Positions 11,345 to 21,468 of a DNA stretch of 64,000 bases are shown here, in pieces (the stretch's first letter is position 1; every line of letters starts with the position of its first letter). A program made the position numbers and the translations under genes. This DNA is from Ariolimax columbianus (taxonomy: Eukaryota; Mollusca; Gastropoda; Stylommatophora; Arionidae): positions 80,058,941 to 80,122,940 of the forward strand of contig JAVGWX010000004.1 of the NCBI GenBank assembly GCA_036924085.1, given 5' to 3'. The notes under the pieces were generated by a model, which worked only from the letters and a program-made list of their open reading frames with translations, searched no databases and had not been told where the DNA came from.

Positions 11345-11745
11345 TTCTTGTTTCTGCTTCTCGTTTCGTGTAATGTGTCTTGGTTGGCTTCGTTCGTTCT
11401 CAATCTCCCGCTAACAAACCCTGACACGGGCCTAAGTAGCAGAATGTAGTCCAGAGAACGGAATGCGTTTTGTCGTAGTTTACAGCTTGACTGCGATATT
11501 TACACCTTTCGATCCAACACATCCGACTTCAGCAAGCATTTTTTGTACCGGGCTAGCATTCCCTATTCGATCCCTTCTCCTTAGCCAGTCTGCCCTGTTG
11601 CAGCCTGTTATCCAGGATCACTACGTGGAGATGTAGAAGGGTCTTGGCAGCTCTGGTTCGCCGGCCCTGACGCTAGCAGTCAGCTATGGGTCGCTGCCGC
11701 TGCAGCTCGTGCGATGCTCAGCATCTTGATCCTGTGTAATGTATC
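11345..11745. repeat. Dispersed ~360-400-bp repeat, copy A
   Basis: This stretch shares most of its length with 26182-26541 and 44287-44646, and in the opposite orientation with two pieces at about 31300-31380 and 31935-32060 (duplicated near 52831-53590). Shared blocks include GGCTTCGTTCGTTCTCAATC, TAGTCCAGAGAACGGAATGC and CAGCCTGTTATCCAGGATCA. No RT motif was recognised. Copy B has clean target-site duplications, so this is a mobile, probably non-autonomous family. Confidence 0.75.
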
Positions 11746-12049
11746 TAAACCTCTGAGGTTTCTGACAGCGTCATTCTTTCCGGTTACCCGTGAAGTGAAA
11801 ATCGTGCGAAGGGACACAACCCCTGCTGTTTTACTTTCGCATTTTTCTGAAGGGCTTTTAGGCGGCCTTTTCTGACAATGGTTTTACAAGCACTTTTTGA
11901 CATAGTAAATCGAGACTGGGGCTTTCTACACTCTTTTTCGCGCACTGATTCTAACAGGGGTTTTACGTGCACTTATTCTAACAAGGGTCTTACGTGCACT
12001 TATTCTGACAAGGGTCTTACGTGCACTTTCTGTGACAAAGGTATTAATT

Positions 12050-12472
12050 GCAAGACTACCAGATTCTAGTGTGACCTACGAAGAGTCCAAACGGTTTATT
12101 AGGGCCAGATACATGGCCAAATGGGAAACAGAGCATACTGGCTACACAAAAAAACGATGCCTATTACCAGTTGAACAGAAGAGAGCAGGTCGTGGTCTTC
12201 AGACTCCGCACAGGCCACAACAGACTGAGGTACCACCTATTCAATAAACTGAAGATAGGTGGTACTGACGAATGCACCTGTGGTACAGGGAAAATGACCG
12301 CTGAACATCTGCTGCAAAACTGTCCGACATAAGAAGACCAGAGAAAGCACATGTGGCCATCACCAGTGGCACCACTAGACAAGCTCTATGGCAGTGTCGA
12401 CAGCTTCAGGGTGACAGCTGCTTTCTTCGAACAAATACAAGTTGACGTTTAACAGCGTACGAAGAAGAAGAA
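12050..12472 (+). mobile_element. RNase H LINE, short 3' fragment
   Basis: A 5'-truncated plus-strand copy starting just after the RNase H domain. It reads SSVTYEESKRFIRARYMAKWETEHTGYT, continues across a frameshift into the RLRTGHNRLRYHLFNKL-like block and the CxC zinc-knuckle-like segment, and ends in a GAAGAAGAA tail. Same family as 9276-10750. Confidence 0.85.
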
Positions 12473-12504
12473 TAAGATACAACTATTCAAAGCCAAAGGA
12501 CAGG

Positions 12505-12777
12505 TTAGATCAGGTCATCCCGTAATTGGTGAGGTGGTTGGGACACACATGAAGACTTCCTCACAACCATACGCCCCCCTTCTCTGTCAGCAACCGATGC
12601 CTGAGCCTCTTCTGGTCGGATATTGGTCCATCCTTTTATGTTGTCCTCCCACCTTTTTTTTAGGACGGCCTCTTCGTCATCTGCCTTGCACCTTTCCGTA
12701 CAGGATGGTGTTTGCCAGACATTTGATCTCGATACGTGACCGTACCTAGCGAGTTTCCTTCTTTTGACAGTTGCCAA
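12505..12777 (-). mobile_element. LINE ORF2 C-terminal fragment
   Basis: The 90-codon minus frame reads KRRKLARYGHVSRS...RWEDNIKGWTNIRPEEAQASVADREGGR, the standard ending of a LINE ORF2 protein of a different family from the RNase H LINE. The same 3' end recurs in degraded form at about 31395-31500 and 52926-53031. Confidence 0.65.
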
Positions 12778-13139
12778 GGGGTCTTCAAAAGACCCTATTG
12801 CTGTTGTAATTCTATCTCATATTTCCTTATTTATAACTCGATCTTTGTGCGTGACGTGTAAAAGTCTTCGGAAACATCTTCCGAAATGGAGCGAAAGACA
12901 GAAATAAAGATAGAGATAGCGAGAAATGGAGATATGCTGAGAAATAGAAGGGAATGAGGATGAGAGTGAAAGAGATTAATGAGCCAGAGAGAAGGAGTGA
13001 GAAATTGAAAATCAAAGAGAGTAATGAGCCAGAGAGAAGTAGTGAGAAATTTAAAATCAAAGAGAGTAATGAGTCAGAGAGAAGGAATGAGAAATTGAAA
13101 ATCAAAGACAGAATTGAGACAGAGAGAAGTAGTGAAAGA

Positions 13140-13390
13140 TAGATAGAGAGGGATAAAGAGAGAGAGACAGAGAGAGAGAGAGCAGTTCGAAGCTGCACAC
13201 TAGAACTAGGTGCATTACCAAGTAATGGGTATGTAAGTAAAACATCTTGAACGTCTGAGTGTATGACGTAAGACGTATTGCCAAATAGAAATAGTTTGAG
13301 AAGACCAAATTGGAAACAACACGTAACGGAGACTGGATCATAGGTCAGTATTTGGTAGGTCAGTTTTGGGGTATTATCCAGACTTATCAT
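13140..13390. repeat. Dispersed repeat with GA-rich head
   Basis: A GAGAGA-rich run followed by ~200 bp that recurs at about 30970-31230 and 52501-52761. Shared blocks include TAGGTGCATTA, TATGACGTA and a GGATNATAGGTCAGTATTT segment. Nearby 12950-13140 also contains three imperfect purine-rich units of about 60 bp. Confidence 0.6.
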
Positions 13391-13457
13391 CATGGGGCGC
13401 CCTGCCGGTTGGCGTTGGCGATCGTGGGCCTCCATCCACTTCTAGCACGTTTGTCGT

Positions 13458-13829
13458 TTACCAACTCTGTTGTTTATTGTTGCCCCTGCCGTTCTCTGAG
13501 GCTGTCCAGCATCTTCTCTCTCGGCCTTCTTGTTTCTCTTTCCTGCTATCTTTCCCGTTGCCATAACGTGCTCCAAGCCACCTCTTCTCATAACACGTCT
13601 GAAAATGGATGACTGCATTGTTCTGCTCCTTGCAATGAGTTAAAATCACATCCCTCATGATTTCAAAGATGTATGCGCGTGTCTGCTGATCGTCCATGAT
13701 TCGCTGCGATATGTCAGTACAAGTTCCACAAGGGAGGACTCTTTTTCTCAGTTCTAGCCACAAGGTTTTGTCATGATCTTTAAAGACCGATTTTATTTGG
13801 GTCATTCTGCATTTTATTTCGTTTCGCAT
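13458..13829 (-). CDS. Unrecognised open frame, 123 codons
   Basis: Minus-strand frame rich in Lys/Arg/Glu with several Cys and His (LPCGTCTDIS, LTHCKEQNN, FQTCYEKRW). No family recognised. It lies among repeats, lacks recognisable splice or promoter context and may be an exon-like remnant of a transposon or chance. Kept only because it is longer and less biased than most neighbouring frames. Confidence 0.2.
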   Translation of the reverse strand: MRNEIKCRMTQIKSVFKDHDKTLWLELRKRVLPCGTCTDISQRIMDDQQTRAYIFEIMRDVILTHCKEQNNAVIHFQTCYEKRWLGARYGNGKDSRKEKQEGRERRCWTASENGRGNNKQQSW

Positions 13830-14164
13830 CTTCCATCTGATGTTATGTATGTACCCAGGTATTTAAAAGTCCCCATCAGCATTTTGTAGAGCCCGGTTTC
13901 TAAGTCACTACCCTCCCCTCAGATTACTTTTTATTTAAACTCAGACCGTTGCTTTCACTTTATTATTCTACAGACTACTTTCTATGTATTAGTAATACTT
14001 GAAATTTAAATAGGTTATGTCTGCTGCCAGGTAGAAGAATGCTATCCGTAGAATGGTTTTTGTTTTTGAAATGTTTACTTCCTGCGGCTTGCTTGGCCAT
14101 TACTTGAATATTTGAATCCTGATATTTAATCTCTGCCAAATAGAAATCTATTCTAAATATTGTC

Positions 14165-14700
14165 ATAGCCGGGGTGGGGTTGAGGATGAACTCTCAACAC
14201 CAACTAAATGCTCGTATGAGGTGCGTCTCATATAGCCTCTGATAACAGTCCATGTCCTGCCCTTTGCGCGGCAAAACTGTTTTAACTAACAGGAGAAGGC
14301 TAAGGGCGAGCCACTGGCGCCTTAAAACCAGTAGTTTCGGGCAGATGAGGCTCGAAAGCCTAGGAAGGCAGCTCATCTAGGAAACTGAAAAATCTGATTT
14401 TAAATCATCTGAATCATTGAAGACAAGATACTGGCGTATCTTGTCGGGTTTTGTCAGATATGTTGTGCAACCTGTTTTCTAATAACTGAAAGTTTGTCAG
14501 CGTCTACCATACACGATTTGCGGAAGAGTACACGCAAGAGGATTCAATGCCTTATCCTAGCGCGAGAAAAGGCAACCTCAGCTGAGAGTATTGTGGCAGG
14601 GCAGACCAGGCTTTAGGCCTCGGTTGGCGGCTGGTCTATGAGAGAAGCCTAGACAGGCGAACAGATAGAGCATTGCTCTGCTGATCCGGCAACTTCTGCA
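14165..14700 (+). mobile_element. Possible LINE 5' region
   Basis: Contains a stretch ending in CATCTAGGAAACTGAAAAAT and a CAGACCAGGCTTTAGGCCTC / AGCCTAGACAGGCGAACAG segment that I associate with the region ahead of RTE-like LINE ORFs. The RT fragment of such a LINE follows at 15525-15840. Assignment is from memory of typical sequence and tentative. Confidence 0.3.
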
Positions 14701-15141
14701 ACTTTCCTTGTTTCAAATGACGGAGAGAGGACCATACTGCATTGGTAACACGTGGTCTCTATATTTCAATCCAGATGTTGTGCTATAGAGAGGTTCAGCT
14801 CCATCTTTTTTCTATCGCCTGACAAGACGGAAAGAGCCAATGATGCATATTTAATGAGACAAGGTTGACTGATGCCCGGAAGTTTATCCGCTTGAATCGG
14901 TATTCGTCCTTTGCTTTGAAATACTATGGCGGACCAAATAGCGTGGTGCCGATCATCTTTCTATCTCGTTGTAGAGCGCCCACGCGTGTGGCTGCAGTCG
15001 TATGGCTACAAGAAAGATACCATCCTCATCCCTCGATCGTCAGTTATGCAGACCACATGGCCGACCTATCTGCACTTGTGCATTGACGCAGAATCGACAA
15101 CATCCCGTAACTCTGTTTGAATCGTGGATGTAGTCATTTCG

Positions 15142-15315
15142 GAGATGGTCTCTTAGAGAAATATTTAGGACTCTTCGATTCATTACTTTTGTTGGTAGTT
15201 CGGAGCTTCTCTGCGTCTGATGTGCATGAGATGGGCTCTTAAGGAGATATTTAGGACTCTTCGATTCATTACTTTTGTTGGTAGATCGGAGCTTCTCTGC
15301 GTCTGATATGCATTC
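15142..15315. repeat. 86-bp tandem duplication
   Basis: Two head-to-tail copies (about 15142-15227 and 15228-15315) sharing a block with ATTTAGGACTCTTCGATTC and GGAGCTTCTCTGCGTCTGAT. No third copy. Confidence 0.85.
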
Positions 15316-15524
15316 ACACCAAACCTCACACTATCATTATACCATTGCTGGAATAACCAGATTGAAAGTGTGAGCATACGACTTGACGTCGGTTATCTGT
15401 TGGAGAATCGGTTTAATTGGTTTAATGCGTTTCAAGTAGAGCCTATTTTGTGAATGGTATTGTGCGCTATGGTAACGAAGAGCATGTGTGGTGCGAAATG
15501 TTGGACCGACCGGTTGGAATTGAC

Positions 15525-15840
15525 CGGTTCTCTGCCGCATGTGAAAATTTTGGCCTGACCATAAATTTAAAAAAAAACAGAGGTCATGTACCAACCAGCA
15601 TCAGGCATGCCGTACACAAAACGAGAGACTACAGTCAGCGGGCAGACCCTGCATGTCGTAGACAAATTCACATATCTGGGCAACACGCTGTCGAGATCTG
15701 TCAGTCTAGACGATGAGGTGGCAAGCAGCACAGGCCAGCACAGCCTTTGGTAGAATGCGCTCGATGGCCTGTTCAGCCACATGCGCACCCACACCCAACA
15801 GGGAAATCTGTGACAAGGATGATGTCGGCGGTCCTCATCG
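15525..15840 (+). mobile_element. LINE RT fragment (RTE-like)
   Basis: Across two frames the plus strand reads RFSAACENFGLTINLKK, then a QPASGMPYTKRETT-like stretch and FTYLGNTLSRSVSLDDEVA, the palm-to-thumb part of an RTE-like RT. Frameshifts near 15575 and after 15720 disable it. A minus-strand relative lies at 17797-18093. Confidence 0.75.
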
Positions 15841-15878
15841 ACAACGATGGACAGCTATTACATTACATTTTGTGAATT

Positions 15879-15972
15879 AGGATTGTCTGCGAGCACTTGC
15901 ACTGGTCTGGAATTTGTCTTAAATCAGGATTGTCTGCGAGCACTTGCACTGGTCTGGAATTTGTCTTAAATG
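15879..15972. repeat. 47-bp tandem duplication
   Basis: Two nearly exact head-to-tail copies beginning AGGATTGTCTGCGAGCAC, at 15879 and 15926. Origin unknown. Confidence 0.9.
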
Positions 15973-16183
15973 AAGGCATATGTTGACAAGTATTGCCAGT
16001 TAGCATGCACGTGTATTTCTGCCAGCCTGGAGCATCTCTGTCATGATTCCGTTTAGACCAGACGTTTTGTGTGACTTTAAGTGTTGGACCTCGTTGCTAC
16101 TTTTATCTGGTAGTGACTCGGGATCTATTTTTAGTGGTATGTTGGTCACTCCTGTTTTTGATGCGAAGTGACCCGTATAGAAC

Positions 16184-16432
16184 TTATATGCATTCTTCCT
16201 CGATTTTCTCTCTTCCTGTCAATGTTGAACCATCTTCTTTCTTCAAGGCTGTCATGAGGCTCTTCTTTTGGTGTAGTGTCTTCCTGCATGTTGTGAAACA
16301 ACTTCTTGTCTCAGCGGCCTTCATCAGACGCTGTAAGCTGCACTGCTCATAATCTTCTTTGAGCATATGTCTAATCTTCTTGTTTAGTTCGCCGAGGGCT
16401 ATCTTATGTAGCCCACTTATGATCTTTAGCAT
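16184..16432 (-). mobile_element. LINE linker fragment between endonuclease and RT
   Basis: The 82-codon minus frame reads KKIRHMLKEDYEQCSLQRLMKAAE...SLMTALKKEDGSTLTGREKIEEEC, matching the pattern of the endonuclease-RT linker of RTE/CR1-type ORF2 proteins (basic helix, KAAE, ALK-EDG, R-E-EE). No RT motif follows in frame. Confidence 0.55.
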
Positions 16433-16952
16433 TTTCTGGTTGCAAGATGTTGCTGTGTAACCACGTTGATGCTGTTACGAGAGGCTGGTTAAGGTATTTT
16501 GGCAGCGGTTGTGCAGCTATTCAGAACGTGCAATAGGTTACCTATTGCGAAGGCGTATTATCACTGCATAGAATTATGCCCGGGCAGCAGCTAACAGCCT
16601 ACTCTTAACGATTTTTAAATGCAGAAGGTTCTTCTACGTGAACAGCAAATACAGGGGATCTTCGTGTTTTTTCGTCAATCTTCAAAATGACTAGACACTG
16701 ATCTCAAGGAGGAAATACTTGATACGGAACGAAATGCAAAACAGTGAGGTTTCCAATCAAACTGGCTTCCTCATCCAATATAAATTGATAAACCACAAAA
16801 TCGTAAACAAATTACAGATGTTATTTGAGAGAAAAATGTTATCCCACCGCCAAAGACAAACATTGTTCCTCTCTCCCATGAAAGCAACTCGTAAAGCTTA
16901 GAATAGCCGACTAACCTGTTTTCTTTTAGATACGCCTCCAGGTTAAGTAGCT

Positions 16953-18100
16953 AAAATGTACATAAGATGTATGAACCGTACATCATGGCACATATGTCTT
17001 CATGAAGGTGCAGCGTCACATGGGGCATCCATACCATCATCAGCTGAAAAACGTAGACGGACTGAAAACCCCGTGAAATGAAGCCTTCACATCATGCGCA
17101 CATTTCTAGCCTGCACTACCCGAAGTGTTTTAAGGCCGAGTTCAGGCCCTACAGTCACCGTCGAACTCATCGACTGACTAACCATTCTCCAAATGGATGA
17201 ACACAGAGAGTGGTCATCGCCACATGTGATGGATGAAAATAATCAGTATCGTATATGAGCAAGGGCAGGCTGTACTGATGGAAACAAAACAGAAATGCAT
17301 CATTGCAATATTGTTATTCTAGGGCTGGCAGAGACAGGTATGAGCTCACCGTACAACCGCTTCTTGGGGATGCGCTCATTTGGCATGTGAACAACGTGTA
17401 TCAGCCCACATTAGCTGAGCTATTTTCAGAAGTGTATGGATGCTCAACATGTTAGTTTAGACAAGGATTTCAGAGCTAGACACTTTCTACTGCCACATGA
17501 TCTGGAGCAGCCTACATAGACAGCTCAAGTGAAAACGATTGATCGGTCTGACATGTTTGCTTTACACTGGCCATGTCTCACAGGCATTCAACATTGTGAA
17601 CAACACCACAAACACGATACACCTATACCGTGGTGACGACACTAATGCCTTATCGGCTCCAGACGATAACTTGGAGCCTTCTAAACACAGAGCTCGTCTT
17701 AGCAAACCTATTAGTGACCTCACGGACGATACTGTCCTCTTTAGTGAGAGTACTGCCTAGGTAGGTGAAGCTAGCTACCGTCTGTGGACGCTGGTTCTAT
17801 GCAGTTGTGTAAGGTTCGATATACGGCTCCTCAGGGGCTGGCTGGAAGAGTATCTCCGTTTTCCTAGTGTTGATCGTGAGACCAAAGTTACTGCACACCG
17901 CCGAAAACCCTGTTATTGTGGACTCAAAATCTTTTTTTGAGCAAGTAATGAGGGCGCAATCGTTAGCGAACAAACGATCCAAGATCGTGACTTCTCTCGC
18001 CTTGGTGTAAGATTTCACCCATATACGCGTATCTAAGCATAAACAGTCTTGTAAGGCGTGTCCGTTCTCTACGCTGCTTGTCAGAACGTACACGTCAGTG
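16953..18100 (-). mobile_element. Decayed LINE, RT palm to thumb (RTE-like)
   Basis: Minus frame 18093-17797 reads RLFANDCALITCSKKDFE...GFSAVCSNFGLTINTRKTEILFQPAPEEPY; the YADD-equivalent is FAND, so even the catalytic motif has decayed. Downstream on the same strand to ~17340 a broken frame reads HVVHMPNERIPKKR, the conserved thumb segment. Duplicated at about 35985-37110 and 57516-58640. The plus-strand 73-codon frame at 17539-17760 is a shadow of this element. Confidence 0.7.
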
Positions 18101-18289
18101 ACAGACAGAATCTTAATTCGTGTTATTAATTTTTAGTCGACCTGTACTTATACAGAGACAGATGCCCTTATGCAGGTCCCAGATCTGGTATGAGCTGGAT
18201 GTAGCTTGGAGAAAAGTTTCCTGCTTAGCGGGCTAGGTTCGAGCAGTTTAATACTCCTAATACTCCGCTGGTTTGGGACAAGCGTTACG

Positions 18290-18410
18290 GAGGGTGGTTA
18301 ACCGACGTGCGAGTCCATGTCAATAGACTCAAACACTAGAGGAAAGTAGACCCACGGCCTGTTAGGCACCATCTATACTGCTCCAAACAAACCACCTAGC
18401 CATGGCTGGT
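18290..18410 (-). mobile_element. SINE 3' fragment
   Basis: Reverse complement matches the 3' part of the tRNA-derived SINE at 24690-25080: GGTGGTTTGTTTGGAGCAG, a GGTGCCTAACAGGCCGTGGG-like block and a CTAGTGTTTGAGTCTATT-like block. Copies 2 and 3 (37318-37405, 58849-58936) lack about 20 bp of it. Confidence 0.6.
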
Positions 18411-18660
18411 GTTATGCAATGACACAGTTAGTCGCCTCTTACAAATAGCTCTCCGTGAGGCTGTGGTGTCACAAAGACCCCGGCTGACCACTCGGGACTT
18501 GTTCTAATTTGTGATAAGGGGCTATTTAATGGTACAGCCTGCTCTCATTCGAAATTGGGTCACTAAAATTCACGCTTCGCACTTTTTATTTGCATATATT
18601 TCAGATTTATTTTTTAGTCATTTGTTAATAAATGTGTTTTTATTCTCACTAAATGTGTGA

Positions 18661-20004
18661 ATGTTTATTGCAATTATTGATATCTTTTTCTGCATTATTG
18701 TTGTCTTAGCTCACATTTTATTGTTGTTAACAGATCTGGAAGATATGAATGAGGAAATGAAACAACAGAAGGTTCATATTTGCGCTGTACAGGCATCCTG
18801 CCAAAGTCGATTTTGCTTTTTACAAAATATACTTGTAAGCCTTTTATACTGGAGAGCTATAACAACTGAGTACGCCGATACTATATATCTCAATTCCTGT
18901 GATAAATGCAGGTATAGATATATTTATAATATTACAAACAAATTCAGTTACTCGGTGACCATTTCTTCTAACCCAGACAGAGCCTGTCAATGGGAATGTG
19001 AAATTCGTATACAATCTGTCAGAGATAACAGCCGGCTATGTCTTGCGCAGGAAGGAATACAAAGCCAGATTAATGACAGCAATGTATTTTTGTTCGTTTA
19101 TGACGGCGTAGAGCAAGAAAGAATAATGTTTCAACTGAATTATGCTCAACGTAATACATATGGCAATGAAATTTGCACGAAGAATAATTCAATAGATTTC
19201 CATCTGATCAACAAGGCAGCAAGCGAAAATACTAGTATAGATCAACTTCGTATTAATTTACGGGTGTTAGATATTGAAAACCCTGAGCGCAGGATCTACC
19301 TATGTGGGCTCTACTGTGGTACAGTTTATCAGCTATTAAACAGCAATATTAGCATTTATAACCAGCCAGAACACAATGAGACGGAAACGTTTGGGAACAG
19401 TTTACCTAGTCTATGCGTTATTAAATTAGAAATGATAGAAGATAATATAAGCTCCGACAAAAGGATATGTTTTATTTATCTCCCTCCAGAACACGTAAAC
19501 TGCCAAAGTGTTTGGACATTTTCCGTATTCACGACTTGGTATTATACAGATGCAAACAAAATGACATACACTACACAATGTGAAGATGAACAGGCTTTAA
19601 AAAGACATGTTTATTGCGCCGACAAAGGTGTTCGTAAAATAACAGCGGTTATCAAAAGAGACATCAACGCCCTACAGTCGATGAATTATACGAACATATT
19701 TCACTATATTGTCCTTGATTACAACAGATCTGAAGATAGTTTAAGGAACTTATTATTTATTAATAAAAAAGGTAGGCATGCTGTATTTGAAAGGAACTTG
19801 AATAAGGTCTGGACTATAACAATTAGCATATTTGTTGTAATTATATTGGTTTTATTTTTAACTTGTATTGCTTTTGTAAAAAAGATCAAAGACGATTCAG
19901 ATGAGAGCAATGAAATCGCCAATTCAAGTTCGTTTATCGAACACAAGGATAGTCAGGACAGTACAGAAAAGTACAATACAGGGTCAACGGTGTCCCATGA
20001 GTAA
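18661..20004 (+). CDS. Single-pass membrane glycoprotein of unknown family, copy 1
   Basis: A 447-residue open frame. Residues 1-24 are hydrophobic and read as a signal peptide or signal anchor, but may be intron (acceptor at 18733). The predicted extracellular part (~25-380) is Cys-rich, with pairs such as YLNSCDKC and CQWECEI, and has several N-glycosylation sequons (NIT, NTS, NIS, NET, NYT, NRS). A YDG-containing stretch after the Cys-rich block is faintly CUB-like; I would not assign a domain. A transmembrane helix lies at about 384-406 (TITISIFVVIILVLFLTCIA), followed by a basic stop-transfer (VKKIKDD) and a ~40-residue acidic, Ser-rich tail. The single stop at 20004 is ~15 bp before the first decayed 41-bp minisatellite monomer. 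Against copy 2 there are about 20 amino-acid changes and only about 4 silent ones. Likely a surface receptor or adhesion protein by topology; function unknown. Confidence 0.8.
   Translation: MFIAIIDIFFCIIVVLAHILLLLTDLEDMNEEMKQQKVHICAVQASCQSRFCFLQNILVSLLYWRAITTEYADTIYLNSCDKCRYRYIYNITNKFSYSVTISSNPDRACQWECEIRIQSVRDNSRLCLAQEGIQSQINDSNVFLFVYDGVEQERIMFQLNYAQRNTYGNEICTKNNSIDFHLINKAASENTSIDQLRINLRVLDIENPERRIYLCGLYCGTVYQLLNSNISIYNQPEHNETETFGNSLPSLCVIKLEMIEDNISSDKRICFIYLPPEHVNCQSVWTFSVFTTWYYTDANKMTYTTQCEDEQALKRHVYCADKGVRKITAVIKRDINALQSMNYTNIFHYIVLDYNRSEDSLRNLLFINKKGRHAVFERNLNKVWTITISIFVVIILVLFLTCIAFVKKIKDDSDESNEIANSSSFIEHKDSQDSTEKYNTGSTVSHE
18712..18733 (+). other. Predicted 3' splice acceptor inside gene 1's open frame
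   Basis: A T-rich tract ends in AACAG at 18733, followed by ATCTGGAAG. If used, the exon starts at 18734, one base into a codon, and the preceding 24 codons of the open frame (mostly T-rich codons for F, I, L, V) are intron. The same site is at 37995 in copy 2 and 59526 in copy 3. The broken relative has a comparable pyrimidine tract and CCACAG near 3470. Not proven; the alternative is that the 24 residues are a real signal peptide. Confidence 0.45.
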
Positions 20005-20019
20005 TACACATGAAGGTGT

Positions 20020-21190
20020 TAAGGGATAGGATTATCTGCCCAGGGGTATATGAAGGGATTAAAGGATGGGGCGATATGAGTAGGTGGAGATGAAGTTGAC
20101 TAAAGGACGGGTCCATCTGTTTAGGTTGAGATGAAGAGGACTAAAGGACGGGACGATCTGTTTAGGTTGAGATGAAGAGGACTAAAGGACGGGACGATCT
20201 GTTTAGGTGGAGATGAAGAGGACTAAAGGACGGGACGATCTGTTTAGGTGGAGATGAAGGGGACTAAAGGACGGTAAGATCTGTTTAGGTTGAGATGAAG
20301 AGGACTAAAGGACGGGACGATCTGTTTAGGTGGAGATGAAGGGGACTAAAGGACGGGACGATCTGTTTAGGTGGAGATGAAGGGGACTAAAGGACGAGAC
20401 GATCTGTTTAGGTTGAGATGAAGGGGACTAAAGGACGGGACGATCTGGTTAGGTTGAGATGTACGTGACTAAAGGACGAGACGATCTGGTTAGGTTGAGA
20501 TGAAGGGGACTAAAGGACGGGACGATCTGTTTAGGTTGAGATGTACGTGACTAAAGGACGAGAAGATCTGGTTAGGTTGAGATGTACGTGACTAAAGGAC
20601 GAGAAGATCTGGTTAGGTTGAGATGTACGTGACTAAAGGACGAGACGATCTGGTTAGGTTGAGATGTACGTGACTAAAGGACGGGACGAGCTGTTTAGGT
20701 TGAGATGTACGTGACTAAAGGACGAGACGATCTGGTTAGGTTGAGATGTACGTGACTAAAGGACGAGACGATCTGGTTAGGTTGAGATGTACGTGACTAA
20801 AGGACGGGACGAGCTGTTTAGGTTGAGATGAACTGGAATTAGGGCTGGGAAGATCGACAAAAGTGGAAAATAAGGGTATTACGGAATGTAACTATCTACC
20901 TAGGTGAGCAAGAAGGGGACTTAGGGGTGGGAGGATCATCGTAGGTTATTCGAAGGTGATTATGGGACGGTGATAACTGGACGGCACAATCTGCCAAACT
21001 GGATAAGAAGGTGAAAAAAGGACGGTGATTTCTGGACGGCACAATCAGCCAAGGTAGGCAAGAATGCGATTAAATAACGTGACGATTTGCTTTGGTGGAT
21101 AAGAAGGTGATTAAGGGAAGGTGATTACTGGACGGGAAAATCTGCTTGAGGTGGACAAGAAGGTGATTAATGGACAACCCAATCTGCCTA
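20020..21190. repeat. 41-bp minisatellite after gene 1
   Basis: Core at ~20100-20835 of about 18 units with period 41 bp (each has TAAAGGACG, GACGATCTG, TTAGGTNGAGATG). Subtypes alternate (AAGAGGAC, AAGGGGAC, TACGTGAC before the next unit). More diverged, partly length-changed monomers extend on both sides, to ~20020 and ~21190, giving the homogenised-core, decayed-edge look of arrays maintained by unequal exchange. No open frame of note. Confidence 0.95.
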
Positions 21191-21468
21191 GAGGGACTTA
21201 ATATTTTGAATATTTTGTGGCGCAATATGACCAGATGGGCTTGAGAATGCCCAAACTGCGTAGATCAGTGGTTCTCAAACTCTTTCTTACCGCGAAGCTA
21301 CCCATTCCACATGTAAGAGTGGCATTGCTATCCCTGCAGTTCCCATTATTGCCTACCTCAAGCGATGCATTCCAAATAATATGTTTCTAGTATTGTTATT
21401 TTGGTTCGCATTTGTGAGGGTTCGTTAACTTGGATTATTGTTATTGTGTAGCAGGATCCAGGTTTCCA

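Noticed and set aside
17539..17760. 73-codon plus frame repeated in all three units
   Set aside because: It lies antisense to LINE thumb sequence; conservation reflects segmental duplication, not coding.
19021..19140. CUB domain in the membrane proteins
   Set aside because: The YDG-containing stretch and nearby Cys are suggestive, but spacing and conserved aromatic positions do not fit well enough to assign by eye.
19719..19946. Minus-strand frames across the ends of genes 1 and 2
   Set aside because: They are shadows of the sense coding sequence, with no independent motif, and are not kept in copy 3.
20100..20835. CRISPR-like array of regular repeats
   Set aside because: The repeats are directly adjacent 41-bp monomers without unique spacers, in an animal-type sequence with no cas genes; it is a minisatellite.
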